Shown here one piece after another: positions 8,663-18,335 of a DNA stretch of 64,000 nt. The notes under the pieces were generated by a model that ran no database searches, was not told the origin of the DNA, and saw only the letters and a program-made list of their open reading frames with translations. A program made the position numbers and the translations under genes. Source of the DNA: Candidatus Zixiibacteriota bacterium (GTDB lineage: Bacteria > Zixibacteria > MSB-5A5 > GN15 > JACZUZ01); the NCBI GenBank assembly GCA_024280835.1, contig JAJRPJ010000012.1, positions 186,001-250,000 of the forward strand, written 5' to 3'. The stretch's first letter is position 1. Every line of letters starts with the position of its first letter.

Positions 8663-9898
8663 ATGCCAGCCAAGTGGCCAGCCAAGTGGAAAGTCATCAC
8701 TGCCCTAGCCCTTGCTGAAGCGCTAGCGATGGCGCTCTGGTTTTCGGCTTCCTCTGTAGTGCCGCAATTAGTAACCGAGTGGTCACTCGATGGCTCTCAG
8801 CAAGCCTGGCTGACAATGAGCGTTCAGCTAGGCTTTGTCTTTGGCGCGCTTATCAGCGCTGTCTTTTCCATAGCTGACAGATTTTCATCAAAGACCTTGA
8901 TTACAATTGCCACACTGCTTGGCGCAGTCTTTAACTCCTCTATAGCTTTCTTAACACCAACCTTTGCCATAGTAATCCTGTTCAGATTCTTAACTGGCGC
9001 TGCGCTTGCCGGCGTTTATCCACCAGGCATGAAAGTCATGGCGACTTGGAGCAAAAAAGATCGTGGCTTGTTGATTGGACTATTAGTTGGCGCCCTGACT
9101 ATCGGTTCGGCCGCGCCGCATTTGTTGAATGCCCTAACCTCAATTACAACTGGCGCTGGCGAAGGTCTTCCGCCTTGGCAAACAATCCTGCACATTGCCT
9201 CTGCCGCCGCAGTCCTAGGCGCTTTGATAACCGTTCTATTTGTAGTCGATGGCCCTCTCAATAAATTAGGCGCAACATTTAGCTGGCGCAAAGCGCTATC
9301 GGCTCTGACAGACAAACCAACTCGTCTAGCGAACTTTGGTTACTTTGGACACATGTGGGAAGTTTATGCTATGTGGACTTGGGCGCCAATGGCCTTGATT
9401 GCCTCGTACACTGCCGCTGGTTGGAATCTGCAAAGCGCACGTTTCGCAGGCTTTGCTGTCGTTGCAATTGGAGCAATTGGATGCCTACTCGCAGGATATT
9501 TCGCCGACAAAATCGGCCGCACACGCATTTGCATCCTGAGCTTGCTGATCTCTGGAGCTTGCTCTTTAGTAGTTGGCTTCACTTTCGCCGCACCAGCCGC
9601 ATTGACAGTCATCACACTAATCTGGGGAGTGGCCGTTGTCGCCGACAGCGCTCAATACAGCGCCGCTGTCAGCGAACTTGCCGACCCACAGTACGTTGGG
9701 TCGGCTTTGACTATGCAAACTGGAATCGGGTTTCTAATAACTTTGGTTTCTATAGGAATAATCCCACCCCTATTAGAAATATTTGGCTGGCGCTATGTCT
9801 TCATCGCCTTGGCGCCTGGGCCAGTCTTTGGAATCATCAGCATGTTGCGCTTGAGACGTTTACCAGAAGCAAAAAAAATGGCCTCTGGCGCTCGCTAG
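8663..9898 (+). CDS. MFS transporter
   Basis: About 411 residues with roughly twelve hydrophobic helices in two halves, the pattern of a major facilitator superfamily permease in the inner membrane. After helix 2 the basic-loop motif is weak (ADRFSSKT), but the second half has the equivalent ADKIGRTRI loop, and the first helix begins LAEALAMALWFSASSVVPQL. ATG 8663 is preferred; a TTG at 8618 would add 15 residues. Its 54-bp distance from thrC suggests co-transcription. The substrate cannot be told; an exporter of the cyanate/arabinose-efflux type is a reasonable guess. Confidence 0.85.
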   Translation: MPAKWPAKWKVITALALAEALAMALWFSASSVVPQLVTEWSLDGSQQAWLTMSVQLGFVFGALISAVFSIADRFSSKTLITIATLLGAVFNSSIAFLTPTFAIVILFRFLTGAALAGVYPPGMKVMATWSKKDRGLLIGLLVGALTIGSAAPHLLNALTSITTGAGEGLPPWQTILHIASAAAVLGALITVLFVVDGPLNKLGATFSWRKALSALTDKPTRLANFGYFGHMWEVYAMWTWAPMALIASYTAAGWNLQSARFAGFAVVAIGAIGCLLAGYFADKIGRTRICILSLLISGACSLVVGFTFAAPAALTVITLIWGVAVVADSAQYSAAVSELADPQYVGSALTMQTGIGFLITLVSIGIIPPLLEIFGWRYVFIALAPGPVFGIISMLRLRRLPEAKKMASGAR

Positions 9899-9914
9899 CA
9901 ATTACAAACGCCCA

Positions 9915-10460
9915 TTACCGACCGTGTACCAAACTCAAGAACTCTGCGCGGGCAGAGGGCTCATCGCGAAAAGCGCCCAGCAAACATGAAGTAGTCATCA
10001 CTGAGTTTTGTTTTTCCACACCGCGCATCATCATACACAAATGCCGCGCCTCAATTATCACCGCCACACCCAGAGCGCCTGTAATCGACTGTATCGTTTC
10101 GGCAATTTCTTTGGTCAAACGCTCCTGAATCTGCAGCCGGCGCGCATACATATCAACGATTCTTGCAATTTTCGATAGCCCCAACACTTTCCCACTTGGG
10201 ATATAGCCAACATGACATTTCCCAATAAACGGCAACAAGTGATGTTCACATAGTGAATACAATTCGATTTCCTTAACCAACACTAATTCATCAGTATCGG
10301 ACTCAAAAACCGCCCCATTGACAACACTCTCTAGAGTTTGCCCATAGCCACGAGTCAGGTATTTGAGCGCTTTAGCGGCGCGTTCGGGTGTCTTAACTAA
10401 TCCATCACGAGATGGGTCTTCACCAATATTTTCTAGTAATTGTTTATAGAGGTTTTCCAT
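9915..10460 (-). CDS. folE: GTP cyclohydrolase I
   Basis: Converts GTP to 7,8-dihydroneopterin triphosphate, the entry to folate and pterins. Zinc ligands are visible in [10 protein letters not shown] (Cys and His) and in [13 protein letters not shown] (second Cys). The substrate motif [19 protein letters not shown] and the ERLTKEIAE helix are typical. ATG 10460 ([21 protein letters not shown]) gives 181 residues, close to the normal size; a TTG or similar start at 10523 would add an unlikely tail. The gene converges with the MFS gene, only 16 bp apart at their ends. Confidence 0.95.
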   Translation of the reverse strand: MENLYKQLLENIGEDPSRDGLVKTPERAAKALKYLTRGYGQTLESVVNGAVFESDTDELVLVKEIELYSLCEHHLLPFIGKCHVGYIPSGKVLGLSKIARIVDMYARRLQIQERLTKEIAETIQSITGALGVAVIIEARHLCMMMRGVEKQNSVMTTSCLLGAFRDEPSARAEFLSLVHGR

Positions 10461-10657
10461 ACCCCAATGATACGAAAAAATCCGATAGCCTCCAACCCTA
10501 CCAAAATAGGCCTTGACTCCCACACTAGCAGCACATAAATTGTCTTTGTAGAAAGGTCACTGAAACCAAATCGCAAATCGATTCACTCAATTCCACACAG
10601 AGTGATTCTGTTCAACATTTGGGTTGTACAACTTAATGTCTTATCGGGGAGATAATC

Positions 10658-12172
10658 ATGAGTTCCACCATGAAAAAACGACAACTTTCTCTGGCTTCAG
10701 CTTTCATAATCGGCTTAGTAGGACTCGGCCCTTCCGCCACCACCAGCCACGCCCAATGCGACCCTCTGATGACTTTCACAGCTGAATCAGCCAATGACGG
10801 CTTTGGCTCTTCGCTAGCGAACGCAGGCGATGTTAACAATGACGGTTTCTCTGATTTAATTATTGGCGCAGCGGACCTAGGCGCTGGTCGCGCCTATGTC
10901 TACTCTGGTCAGACTGGCGAATTACTATACTCCTTCACAGGCGAAGCCACAGGCGACCTTTTCGGAGTAACAGTAGATGGCGCAGGTGATGTCAACAATG
11001 ACGGCTTCGCGGATGTCATAATTGGCGCTTCTCGCAATAACGCTGGCGGCGAAGACGCTGGCAAAGCATATATCTATTCAGGCCAAACTGGAAACATGCT
11101 ATACTCATTTGAAGGCAATAGCAATAACAATCTCGGCTCCCATGTTTCAGGAGCTGGAGATATCAATAATGACGGCAATGACGACTTCATTGTCTTTAAG
11201 ACTTTTGACTTTGTAAGCGACACACTAATCACATCAGGCTGGGCCAGAGTTTACTCTGGAAAAACTGGCGATGTGTTGCTCGAGTATCCATCCTACCTCC
11301 ACTATAGTCTTACATCCGCTGGCGATATCAACAATGACGGCTATGACGATCTGATTTCAGGTTCAAGTTATTACAAATCAATGTATGCCCCCGATTCAGT
11401 TGGTGTTGGCCTATCTGTTACCTATTCAGGGAAAACTGGTGAAATTTTACAATCCTTCGCTGGAGAACTAGAAGGTGAAAGAATCGGAGCCTCCGCCACT
11501 GGAGCTGGTGACTTAGACAAAGACGGTTTCGACGATATCGTTTATGGAATGGGCAGCTTAGGAAACACAGAAGCTTTTGTGCGCTCAGGACAAACAGGCG
11601 AAGTTTTGTTCACATTCAGAAGCGTGGAAAACTCAGGACAGTACTCTGATGCTTTTGGTGGAAAAGTTGCCGCCGCTGGCGATGTCAACTCTGATGGCTT
11701 CCCAGATATTATTGTCGGAGCTCCGTTCACCAATTTTGGAGGAAAATTTACTGGACGAGCTTACGTTTTCTCTGGTCGCACTGGTGGACTCTTGTACTCA
11801 ATAACCGGCGCCAGTGATACCAGCTTGGTTGGTTGGAAAATTTCTGGGGCTGGCGACATAAACAATGACGGTTTTGCCGATATCATGCTTTTAGCCAAAA
11901 ACAGCGCAGGCGATGGCATTTCAACAGTCTCTATTTACTCAAGATGTAGCTGTTGTGACACTCCAGGCGACGCCAACAATGATGGCGCTTTCAACATCGC
12001 CGACATCACCGCAGGAATTGCCACAATATTTAGCGGCGCCCAAACAGCTACCTGCCAAGACGAAGCCGACGCCAACGGCGACAACTCTTTCAACATCGCA
12101 GATGTCACTCTCGGAATTGCACGCATATTTAACGGCGCCTCTGCTCCAACCTGCGGAGCGACCTCACAATAG
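10658..12172 (+). CDS. Secreted FG-GAP repeat protein with C-terminal dockerin
   Basis: A 504-residue exported protein: signal peptide (cleavage near SHAQ, about residue 32), then seven FG-GAP/integrin-alpha-like repeats of about 60 residues. Each repeat has a calcium-loop motif such as AGDVNNDGFSDLIIGA, and together they should form one beta-propeller. The end is a two-repeat type I dockerin (GDANNDGAFNIADITAGIA ... DANGDNSFNIADVTLGIARI), each with the D-x-N-x-D-G calcium loop. A Shine-Dalgarno GGGGAGAT precedes ATG 10658. It is likely at the cell surface or outside, with a binding or adhesion role. No catalytic domain is visible and no cohesin partner is in the window. A strong terminator follows. 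Confidence 0.9.
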   Translation: MSSTMKKRQLSLASAFIIGLVGLGPSATTSHAQCDPLMTFTAESANDGFGSSLANAGDVNNDGFSDLIIGAADLGAGRAYVYSGQTGELLYSFTGEATGDLFGVTVDGAGDVNNDGFADVIIGASRNNAGGEDAGKAYIYSGQTGNMLYSFEGNSNNNLGSHVSGAGDINNDGNDDFIVFKTFDFVSDTLITSGWARVYSGKTGDVLLEYPSYLHYSLTSAGDINNDGYDDLISGSSYYKSMYAPDSVGVGLSVTYSGKTGEILQSFAGELEGERIGASATGAGDLDKDGFDDIVYGMGSLGNTEAFVRSGQTGEVLFTFRSVENSGQYSDAFGGKVAAAGDVNSDGFPDIIVGAPFTNFGGKFTGRAYVFSGRTGGLLYSITGASDTSLVGWKISGAGDINNDGFADIMLLAKNSAGDGISTVSIYSRCSCCDTPGDANNDGAFNIADITAGIATIFSGAQTATCQDEADANGDNSFNIADVTLGIARIFNGASAPTCGATSQ

Positions 12173-12197
12173 GCTCAACTTAACTAAAACTAGCGAG

Positions 12198-12228
12198 GCG
12201 AGTGGGAGAAATCCCGCTCGCTTTTTTT
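12198..12228 (+). terminator. Rho-independent terminator after the FG-GAP gene
   Basis: A 10-bp stem (GCGAGTGGGA / TCCCGCTCGC with one G-T pair), GAAA loop and seven T follow the stop codon by 25 bases. Confidence 0.9.
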
Positions 12229-12345
12229 ATGCCCAATTCAAACTATCACAGAGTACCTTTTGTATAAGGGTCTTAGTGTACAAGCGTCTGAGTGTTGAGT
12301 GCCTACTAATTGCCCCCAATAATTGAACTGAATATCAACAAACGG

Positions 12346-12834
12346 ATGGTAACCATGATAACATCGTACCCCTACAGGCTTTCTATCTTTCGGACTCTCT
12401 CTTTTCTCCTGCTCTCTGCAGTCATATTGGCAACATCCGCCTCGGCTGGCTCTCTCGCCGAAGTGACTAAAGCCAGCGACAACGCCAGACGCAAAGTCAA
12501 AACAGCAATTTCAGAAAAGGACAGCGGATTACTCTCCTCTTTGTTCACTTCAGACGGCGCAATAATCACAGCCAACGGACACACAGTCTCTGGCCGACTA
12601 AAAATCAGAATGGCCGCCAAAATTGCAATGTTAACAGGACAAAGCGGAGCCTTATCAACAGTTCGCGGAGTGATATCAATTATTGACAATACCGCCTATG
12701 AAACAGGCTCATATTCCTTTGTCAGCGATGGTGATTCCAGTGACAAAAGTCAAAACCTCAACGCACATTATACGATAATCTGGCGCCTTGAAAACAAAGC
12801 TTGGAAAATCCATCGAGTTATTGCCCTAAAGTAG
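12346..12834 (+). CDS. Exported SnoaL/DUF4440-like protein
   Basis: A signal peptide (hydrophobic stretch to about SASAG) is followed by about 130 residues with the NTF2-like cone fold typical of DUF4440/SgcJ proteins. The visible features are DNARRKVKTAISEKDSGLLSSLFTSDG, a middle DNTAYETGSYSF strand pair and the final HYTIIWRLENKAWKIHRV. ATG 12346 is used; ATG 12355 is also possible. Family members bind small molecules or act as isomerases, but many have no known role, and no catalytic residue is obvious here. The TPR gene follows within 100 bases and may be in the same transcript. Confidence 0.75.
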   Translation: MVTMITSYPYRLSIFRTLSFLLLSAVILATSASAGSLAEVTKASDNARRKVKTAISEKDSGLLSSLFTSDGAIITANGHTVSGRLKIRMAAKIAMLTGQSGALSTVRGVISIIDNTAYETGSYSFVSDGDSSDKSQNLNAHYTIIWRLENKAWKIHRVIALK

Positions 12835-12917
12835 GGGATTGGAAGATATTGCGCTCTGAGTCTTACTACAGTATGATACGTCTCAGAAAAATTAACTATT
12901 TCAGTAAATTGATAAAT

Positions 12918-14423
12918 ATGACTACTAAACAATTTCCAAAAACCAATCATCCCGCACTAGTCAAACTTCCATTCTTCCCTCGACTGGCGTTTATGTTGTT
13001 GCTGGCCATCGTTAGTTGCTCGACAATTGACGAGGGAGCTATTCCAATTACGACCACCTCCAGCGATGCTCGTGAATTCTTCCTTGAAGGCCGTGAACTA
13101 GCAGAACGACTCAGAAGAGTCGAAGCGCATGAACTATTTACGAAAGCCATAGCCGAAGATTCAAACTTCGCTCTCGCCCATTTGGGAATGGCTAATACAC
13201 ATCCAAGCGCTCGCGGATTCTTTGAAAGTTTCGCTAAAGCCAAAGCGCTCATTGACAGTGTTTCCGAAGGCGAACGCCTTTTAATACTAGCTGGGGAGGC
13301 TGGGATCAATGGCAATCAAGTCATCCAAGAGGAATTGTTACTCAAACTGATTGAACTCTATCCTACTGATGCCCGCGCACAAAACGGCCTTGGTTTGCTT
13401 TACTTCGGTCAGCAAAGATTTGACTTGGCAATTGAACGCTTCAAACAGTCAATTGCTCTTTCACCTGAGCTATCCTCGCCCTACAACCAACTTGGGTATT
13501 GTTACCGCTTTACAGGAGACTTAGATAAGGCAGCCGAGACATTTCAAAAGTATACCGACCTCATTCCTGACGATCCAAATCCACATGATTCCTATGCTGA
13601 GCTCTTGCTAAAACAAGGGGAATACGAACTTTCAATTGAGTCATACAGCCGCGCTCTCTCTTTGGACCCAGGTTTTATCGCTTCATATATCGGTATCGCT
13701 TCAAATCTATGCTATCTCGGTAAGCATGACGAAGCCCGCAATGAGCTCCAACAATTGTATGCAGTCGCGCACAACGACGGTCAACGTAGAGGGGCGCTGT
13801 ATGGCATAGCCGCGACGTATCTAAATGAAATGAATCTAGATAGCGCCAAGAATGTAATTCGAAGAGCTCAAAAGATTGCCGAAAAAGTCAATGACATCCG
13901 TTCAGTCGCCGCAGACTTCAATACACTCGCTCTCTTTGAACTAGAACAAGATAATCTCGATGCCGCTCGGCTCTTTTTTGATAGCGCAGCAACATCAGTC
14001 CGTACTGCCGATCTGGACGACCTCACTCAGACCAACTCAGAACGCACGCATCTTTACAACATAACAGCTTGGTCTATCCGATCGGGAAAGTTAAGAGAAG
14101 CCGATTCGCTCAGCGCGGAGTTTACCAAACAGATGGCCACACGTTCAAACATAGGACTGACCGCATTGGCCCACCAGTTGGCGGGGATGGTTGCCCTGGC
14201 AGAGAACAATTTCGACGAAGCCTTGACTGAATTCGCTCAAGCGAATCCTCGCAGTACATATAATCACTACCGCATCGCTCTGGCTCTACGTGGGAGGCGT
14301 GAGAACCAAAAGGCCGCAGAAGAACTTCGATGGGTTGTTGATTTTAATTCTGTCTTGGCCATCAACTATTCACTTGTCCGTGGCAGGGCCATGACTCTCC
14401 TTGATAGCCTAACAAATCAATAG
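12918..14423 (+). CDS. TPR-repeat lipoprotein
   Basis: About 501 residues. The hydrophobic leader ends in a lipobox (LLAIVSC), so the mature protein is lipidated. It then has many tetratricopeptide repeats (for example LGLLYFGQQRFDLAIERFKQSIALSPELSSPYNQLGY is split across two units near residues 150-190). ATG 12918 is chosen since earlier starts overlap the preceding gene. Repeats extend nearly to the C-terminus. It resembles the C-terminal TPR portion of the Ser/Thr kinase encoded at 34.8 kb, without the kinase. It is likely a protein-interaction scaffold in the envelope; its partner is unknown. Confidence 0.85.
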   Translation: MTTKQFPKTNHPALVKLPFFPRLAFMLLLAIVSCSTIDEGAIPITTTSSDAREFFLEGRELAERLRRVEAHELFTKAIAEDSNFALAHLGMANTHPSARGFFESFAKAKALIDSVSEGERLLILAGEAGINGNQVIQEELLLKLIELYPTDARAQNGLGLLYFGQQRFDLAIERFKQSIALSPELSSPYNQLGYCYRFTGDLDKAAETFQKYTDLIPDDPNPHDSYAELLLKQGEYELSIESYSRALSLDPGFIASYIGIASNLCYLGKHDEARNELQQLYAVAHNDGQRRGALYGIAATYLNEMNLDSAKNVIRRAQKIAEKVNDIRSVAADFNTLALFELEQDNLDAARLFFDSAATSVRTADLDDLTQTNSERTHLYNITAWSIRSGKLREADSLSAEFTKQMATRSNIGLTALAHQLAGMVALAENNFDEALTEFAQANPRSTYNHYRIALALRGRRENQKAAEELRWVVDFNSVLAINYSLVRGRAMTLLDSLTNQ

Positions 14424-14488
14424 CCTTCCAAGCAAGAATCTCTCATTGCTCACTTGCCAATGACCTTTCATCGCAATACTATAGCCGT

Positions 14489-15256
14489 ATGTTCAAACGC
14501 GACGTAACAGGCACACTGGTCTTTGCCAAGAAACTTGTAATCTTCTTCATAGGTGTGTTCATCTATCCGATTCTCAAATGGGTGAACAAAACTCGTTTCA
14601 TCGGGCAGGAACATATTCCAGAAGGTCGCCTGAAGAATGTCCTCCTTGTTTCAAACCACCAAACGTATTTCATCGATGTCATGCTAATTTACATCGCCGC
14701 CACCAGCCACAACTATGGCTCGCGTGGCGCTCTCAAAAGCCCCGCCTTTATCGTCCACCCATCTGACAATATCTATTTCATAGCCGCGCAAGAAACAATG
14801 CGCTCTGGCCTGATTCCCTATTTGCTGGAGATGGCAGGCTCTGTCTCAATACAGCGCACATGGCGACATGCAGGCGCTGATATTAAAAAGCAAGTAAAGT
14901 TCACCGACTTCAGCGCTATTGGTCAGGCGCTGGACAACGGATGGGTTATCACCTTCCCACAAGGAACAACGACACCTTTCGTACCCGGGCGTCGAGGAAC
15001 AGCCCATTTGATTAAGAAGTTCAAGCCGACAGTGATTCCTGTCGTCATTGATGGATTAAATCAGGCTTTTGATAGGAAGAGTGTCAAATTGAATAAAAAG
15101 GGCGTCGATATTAGTGTCCGCTTCAAAGAGCCGCTGAAGATTAACTACGATGATTCGGCTAATGACATACTCGCACAAGTCATGGACGCTATTGAGCAAA
15201 GTGAGAAATTTCGCGACGCAAACAGTGAGCCATCCTCCCCGACAGAAGATTCATAG
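14489..15256 (+). CDS. 1-acyl-glycerol-3-phosphate acyltransferase-like protein
   Basis: A 255-residue membrane-associated acyltransferase of the PlsC/LPLAT family, which adds a fatty acyl chain to lysophosphatidate or a related acceptor. Motif I reads NHQTYFID: the aspartate is five residues after the histidine rather than the usual four, a variant I recall from FCB-group homologues. FPQGTTTPF is motif III. A hydrophobic N-terminal segment (about residues 12-30) may anchor it at the inner membrane. It is alone on the plus strand between the TPR gene and the convergent rnd. Confidence 0.85.
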   Translation: MFKRDVTGTLVFAKKLVIFFIGVFIYPILKWVNKTRFIGQEHIPEGRLKNVLLVSNHQTYFIDVMLIYIAATSHNYGSRGALKSPAFIVHPSDNIYFIAAQETMRSGLIPYLLEMAGSVSIQRTWRHAGADIKKQVKFTDFSAIGQALDNGWVITFPQGTTTPFVPGRRGTAHLIKKFKPTVIPVVIDGLNQAFDRKSVKLNKKGVDISVRFKEPLKINYDDSANDILAQVMDAIEQSEKFRDANSEPSSPTEDS

Positions 15257-15298
15257 CAAGAGATTCATTGCGAAGAATCACCCCAACGGTAACTCTTC

Positions 15299-16489
15299 TC
15301 AGCTGCTTGAAAAACCAGGCACAACCTTGGCAATAACCTCAGCTACCAATTTTGTTTGCCAATTGAGCAAATACCCTCGCTCGACCACTTCACCAATACT
15401 CTGCGGTTCATTGCGTACAATTGACTCAACCGCCGCTCTCGGAGCCACAATAAACGGTTCCAACTCTAATCCAGCGGCTATTTTTGCGCAACCAGTGCGC
15501 AAGGCTTCGATTTCCTTTTTCTTATCGGGAGGCGGCGGAAATCGTTTCGGAAACTCAGGACAATCATCGTCGCCAATTTTGCGAGCCTGCATGATACTTT
15601 CAGACAAATCCGTTTTGCGCCTCATAGTATAAGTTCTAGGTAAACGTGGAGCGCCATTAATTGAGAACGTCTCAAAAGTAATTGGCTCAGATAATTCATC
15701 AGCCCACAAGGCCAACTCCAGTATCTTCTCATTGGTCAAGATTTTGAATGCCGGTATGTCCGCTCTTTGAGCATTCGCATCCCGCCAATGCCAAACTCCA
15801 CGCACATATGCCAACTGACGCCGACTGAAGTCCTTTAGCCCTTTGATCCTCCAACGACGATCAGGATCAATTTCCCTCTTGATGGCCGTTGAATTGACAA
15901 CCGCCGCACAGGATTCCAGATGCCACTCCAAACGTCCTTTTTCAACGAGCTGGTCCTCCAGTTCATTAGCAATGAGATCCAAATAGCGAGTATCCTCAAC
16001 AGCATAAGCTAATTGCGATGGTGTCAGTGGCCTGCGCGACCAATCAGACTTCTGCCCTTGTTTGCTCAAAACCACACCAGTGAACTTCTCTACTAAAGCC
16101 GCCAAACCAACATGGCTATACCCTAACAATTGCGAAGCTAACATCGTGTCAAAAACTGGCTCTTTGGGAGAGTAGTTATAGAACCCACGCAACAATCGCA
16201 GATCATAATCACAGCCATGCAAGATAATCTTGCGCTGTGAAAACAAGTCTATCAAGGCTGATAAACTAGCTATTGAAAGTGGATCAACCAGCCAATGTCT
16301 ATCGCTGGCGGTAATTTGAATCAGGCAGACCTTTTGAAAATAATGATGTAAACTATCCGCCTCGGTATCAACTGCAATTCGACTTTCAGGCTCCAAAATT
16401 GCAACCATCTCAGCCAACGCCGAGGTCGTATCTACATACGTAAACTCGGCGTTTGTAAAACCATCCGATGAAGTTGTCTCTTCGCTCAT
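15299..16489 (-). CDS. rnd: Ribonuclease D
   Basis: A 3'-5' exoribonuclease that trims tRNA and other small RNA. The DEDDy residues are all visible: AVDTEADSLHHY (D and E), HGCDYDLRLLRGF (D), and AYAVEDTRYLDLIA (Y within ExxxY-like spacing and D). The exonuclease domain covers about residues 15-200. It is followed by an HRDC-type domain (RQLAYVRGVWHWRDANAQRADIPAFKILTNE) and a C-terminal extension with a second helical region. The length of 396 is normal. The gene converges on the acyltransferase gene. Confidence 0.92.
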   Translation of the reverse strand: MSEETTSSDGFTNAEFTYVDTTSALAEMVAILEPESRIAVDTEADSLHHYFQKVCLIQITASDRHWLVDPLSIASLSALIDLFSQRKIILHGCDYDLRLLRGFYNYSPKEPVFDTMLASQLLGYSHVGLAALVEKFTGVVLSKQGQKSDWSRRPLTPSQLAYAVEDTRYLDLIANELEDQLVEKGRLEWHLESCAAVVNSTAIKREIDPDRRWRIKGLKDFSRRQLAYVRGVWHWRDANAQRADIPAFKILTNEKILELALWADELSEPITFETFSINGAPRLPRTYTMRRKTDLSESIMQARKIGDDDCPEFPKRFPPPPDKKKEIEALRTGCAKIAAGLELEPFIVAPRAAVESIVRNEPQSIGEVVERGYLLNWQTKLVAEVIAKVVPGFSSS

Positions 16490-16695
16490 GACACCCGATT
16501 CGTTAAATACTTTTCATTAGAAATACATTGCTAGGACAATAATTAAGTCCAAAGTTCATTGAGATTTCAACGCAATCTAAATCGCGCCTACTCTCAGAAC
16601 GCTAACTTACTGCAACTCATAGACTATCGCAACTTATATCGAGTTTATATCCACTACAGTTGCTTCTGAAAGCCTTTGTGTAGTATTCTCTGGCT

Positions 16696-17949
16696 ATGGA
16701 AGACAATCAGAAAACAAACTCAGCTCCAAATGCAAATGTTAATGCAAAGATATTTCGCATGCTGGCCAAAACTCTATACGGTCTCGAAGATGTCCTCGCC
16801 GAAGAACCAGAGTTTCTAGGAGCCGGAAATATTGAGACTCACAATCGAGCGGTTTCATTCACTGGCAATCAGGCTCTACTCTACCGCGCCAACATCGCCT
16901 GCAGACTCGCCACTCGCATCCTCAAACCAATCTACGAATTCAAAGCCAATAATGAAAAAGAGCTCTACCGCAATGTCAATCGTATTGATTGGAGTCAATA
17001 CCTAACCCCAGCGCACACTATCGCCATCGACACAGTCATCAGCCATTCAACATTCACAAATTCACTCTTCGTCGCCCAACGCGCCAAAGACGCCATTGTC
17101 GATCACATTCGCAAAAAAACTGGTGACCGCCCTACAGTCGATGTCAAAAACCCAGACGTTCGAATAAACCTACACATCCATGAAAACAATGCCACACTCT
17201 CACTAGACTCAAGCGGCGAACCACTCAGCAGACGAGGCTATCGTCTCGAAGCAGGCGAGGCCCCCATTGGCGAAGTCTTGGCCGCGGGGATATTGGACAT
17301 CATCGGTTGGAATGGCGAAATACCACTAATCGACCCCATGTGCGGTTCGGGAACATTCGTCATCGAAGCCGCTCTGAAAGTCAATCGAGTAATTCCAACC
17401 ACAAAAGGACGCGACTTTGCCTTCACACGTTGGCAAGATTTTGACGAAGATTTATTCAATAGCATCGTCGACGCCGCCGAAAGCGTCAATTTTGATTCAG
17501 ATTCCGAAGAGCAAATAGACATCAGCGGCTACGATATCGACACCAAACAATTGTCCTATGCCGAACACAACGCCAGACGTGCAACCGTCTCGAATTGCAC
17601 CGACTTTGAACAACAAGATTTTTTCAAAGATGACTATCAAACTCAAGACAGTGTCGCGGTCTTCAACCCACCCTACAATCAACGCCTGAGCCTAGAAGAT
17701 GCCCGTGAGTTCTACAAGCAAATCGGCAACACACTAAAAGCCAAATACTCTGGCTCGACTGTCTACATAATCACTTCGAACCTAGAAGCCATCAAAGCCG
17801 TTGGCCTCAAGGCCACTCGCAAAGTCACTCTCTACAACGGCCCTCTTGAGTGTCGGTTGCTCGAATACCAGATGTTCAAAGGCAAACGCAAAGAACATCT
17901 GCAAACAGAAGCTGACCAAGACCAAAGCCAAACAGAGTCCTCAGAATGA
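16696..17949 (+). CDS. THUMP-domain rRNA (guanine-N2) methyltransferase
   Basis: A 417-residue SAM-dependent RNA methyltransferase of the RlmL/YcbY N-terminal or YpsC type, which modifies 23S rRNA guanine at N2. The THUMP region (about residues 55-170) ends in the conserved LSLDSSGEPLSRRGYR. The Rossmann domain has the SAM loop DPMCGSGTFVIEAA (about 215) and the catalytic NPPY motif (about 325). The stop codon overlaps the next start (ATGA type), so it is translationally linked with the VOC gene. Its short acidic, glutamine-rich C-terminal tail is unusual but not informative. Confidence 0.9.
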   Translation: MEDNQKTNSAPNANVNAKIFRMLAKTLYGLEDVLAEEPEFLGAGNIETHNRAVSFTGNQALLYRANIACRLATRILKPIYEFKANNEKELYRNVNRIDWSQYLTPAHTIAIDTVISHSTFTNSLFVAQRAKDAIVDHIRKKTGDRPTVDVKNPDVRINLHIHENNATLSLDSSGEPLSRRGYRLEAGEAPIGEVLAAGILDIIGWNGEIPLIDPMCGSGTFVIEAALKVNRVIPTTKGRDFAFTRWQDFDEDLFNSIVDAAESVNFDSDSEEQIDISGYDIDTKQLSYAEHNARRATVSNCTDFEQQDFFKDDYQTQDSVAVFNPPYNQRLSLEDAREFYKQIGNTLKAKYSGSTVYIITSNLEAIKAVGLKATRKVTLYNGPLECRLLEYQMFKGKRKEHLQTEADQDQSQTESSE

Positions 17950-18314
17950 GAATGCTAGAGATGCACATAGGTGTCAGTGACATCAATAAATCACTGGCTT
18001 TCTACAGACAATTGCTTCCGCACAAGCGAGTCATTGAAGATGATGAAAACAAGCAAGTCTTTATCGTCTTAGAGGACGGTACTGCATTTGGGATATGGGA
18101 AGCGGGTTATCGCGGTGTGTTAAATGGACTCCCTGCGAAACATCTCCATTTCGCATTTCAAATCAAGCCCGAAGAATACGACACATTCAAACAAAAACTA
18201 GAAGACTTAGGAGTCGAATTCTTGGAACACAAATGGACCGACGGAGAGCGTAGCTTATACTTTTTCGATGCCGACGGTCATCAAGGCGAGTTCATGACCA
18301 AAGAATGGTCATGA
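17946..18314 (+). CDS. VOC (glyoxalase/bleomycin-resistance) family protein
   Basis: A 122-residue two-module vicinal-oxygen-chelate fold: MHIGVSDINKSLAFYRQLLP at the N-terminus and SLYFFDADGHQGEFMTKEW at the C-terminus. The metal positions (an early His, then HLHFAFQI and the final E) look usable. The substrate is not known; members include glyoxalase I, fosfomycin or bleomycin resistance proteins and dioxygenases. It starts inside the stop of the methyltransferase gene; ATG 17952 is an alternative start. Confidence 0.85.
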   Translation: MRMLEMHIGVSDINKSLAFYRQLLPHKRVIEDDENKQVFIVLEDGTAFGIWEAGYRGVLNGLPAKHLHFAFQIKPEEYDTFKQKLEDLGVEFLEHKWTDGERSLYFFDADGHQGEFMTKEWS

Positions 18315-18335
18315 CGATTCGCTTTTTCTATTCAA

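Noticed and set aside
9355-10128. 257-codon plus-strand frame across the MFS and folE ends
   Set aside because: It is a shifted frame of the transporter gene and antisense of folE; the Trp/Arg/Cys-rich content is typical of an out-of-frame reading.
10658-12172. Cellulosome component
   Set aside because: The dockerin is real, but there is no cellulase domain, cohesin or scaffoldin in the window.
12801-12917. Upstream start for the TPR lipoprotein
   Set aside because: It would overlap the preceding gene and place 39 polar residues before the lipoprotein signal.
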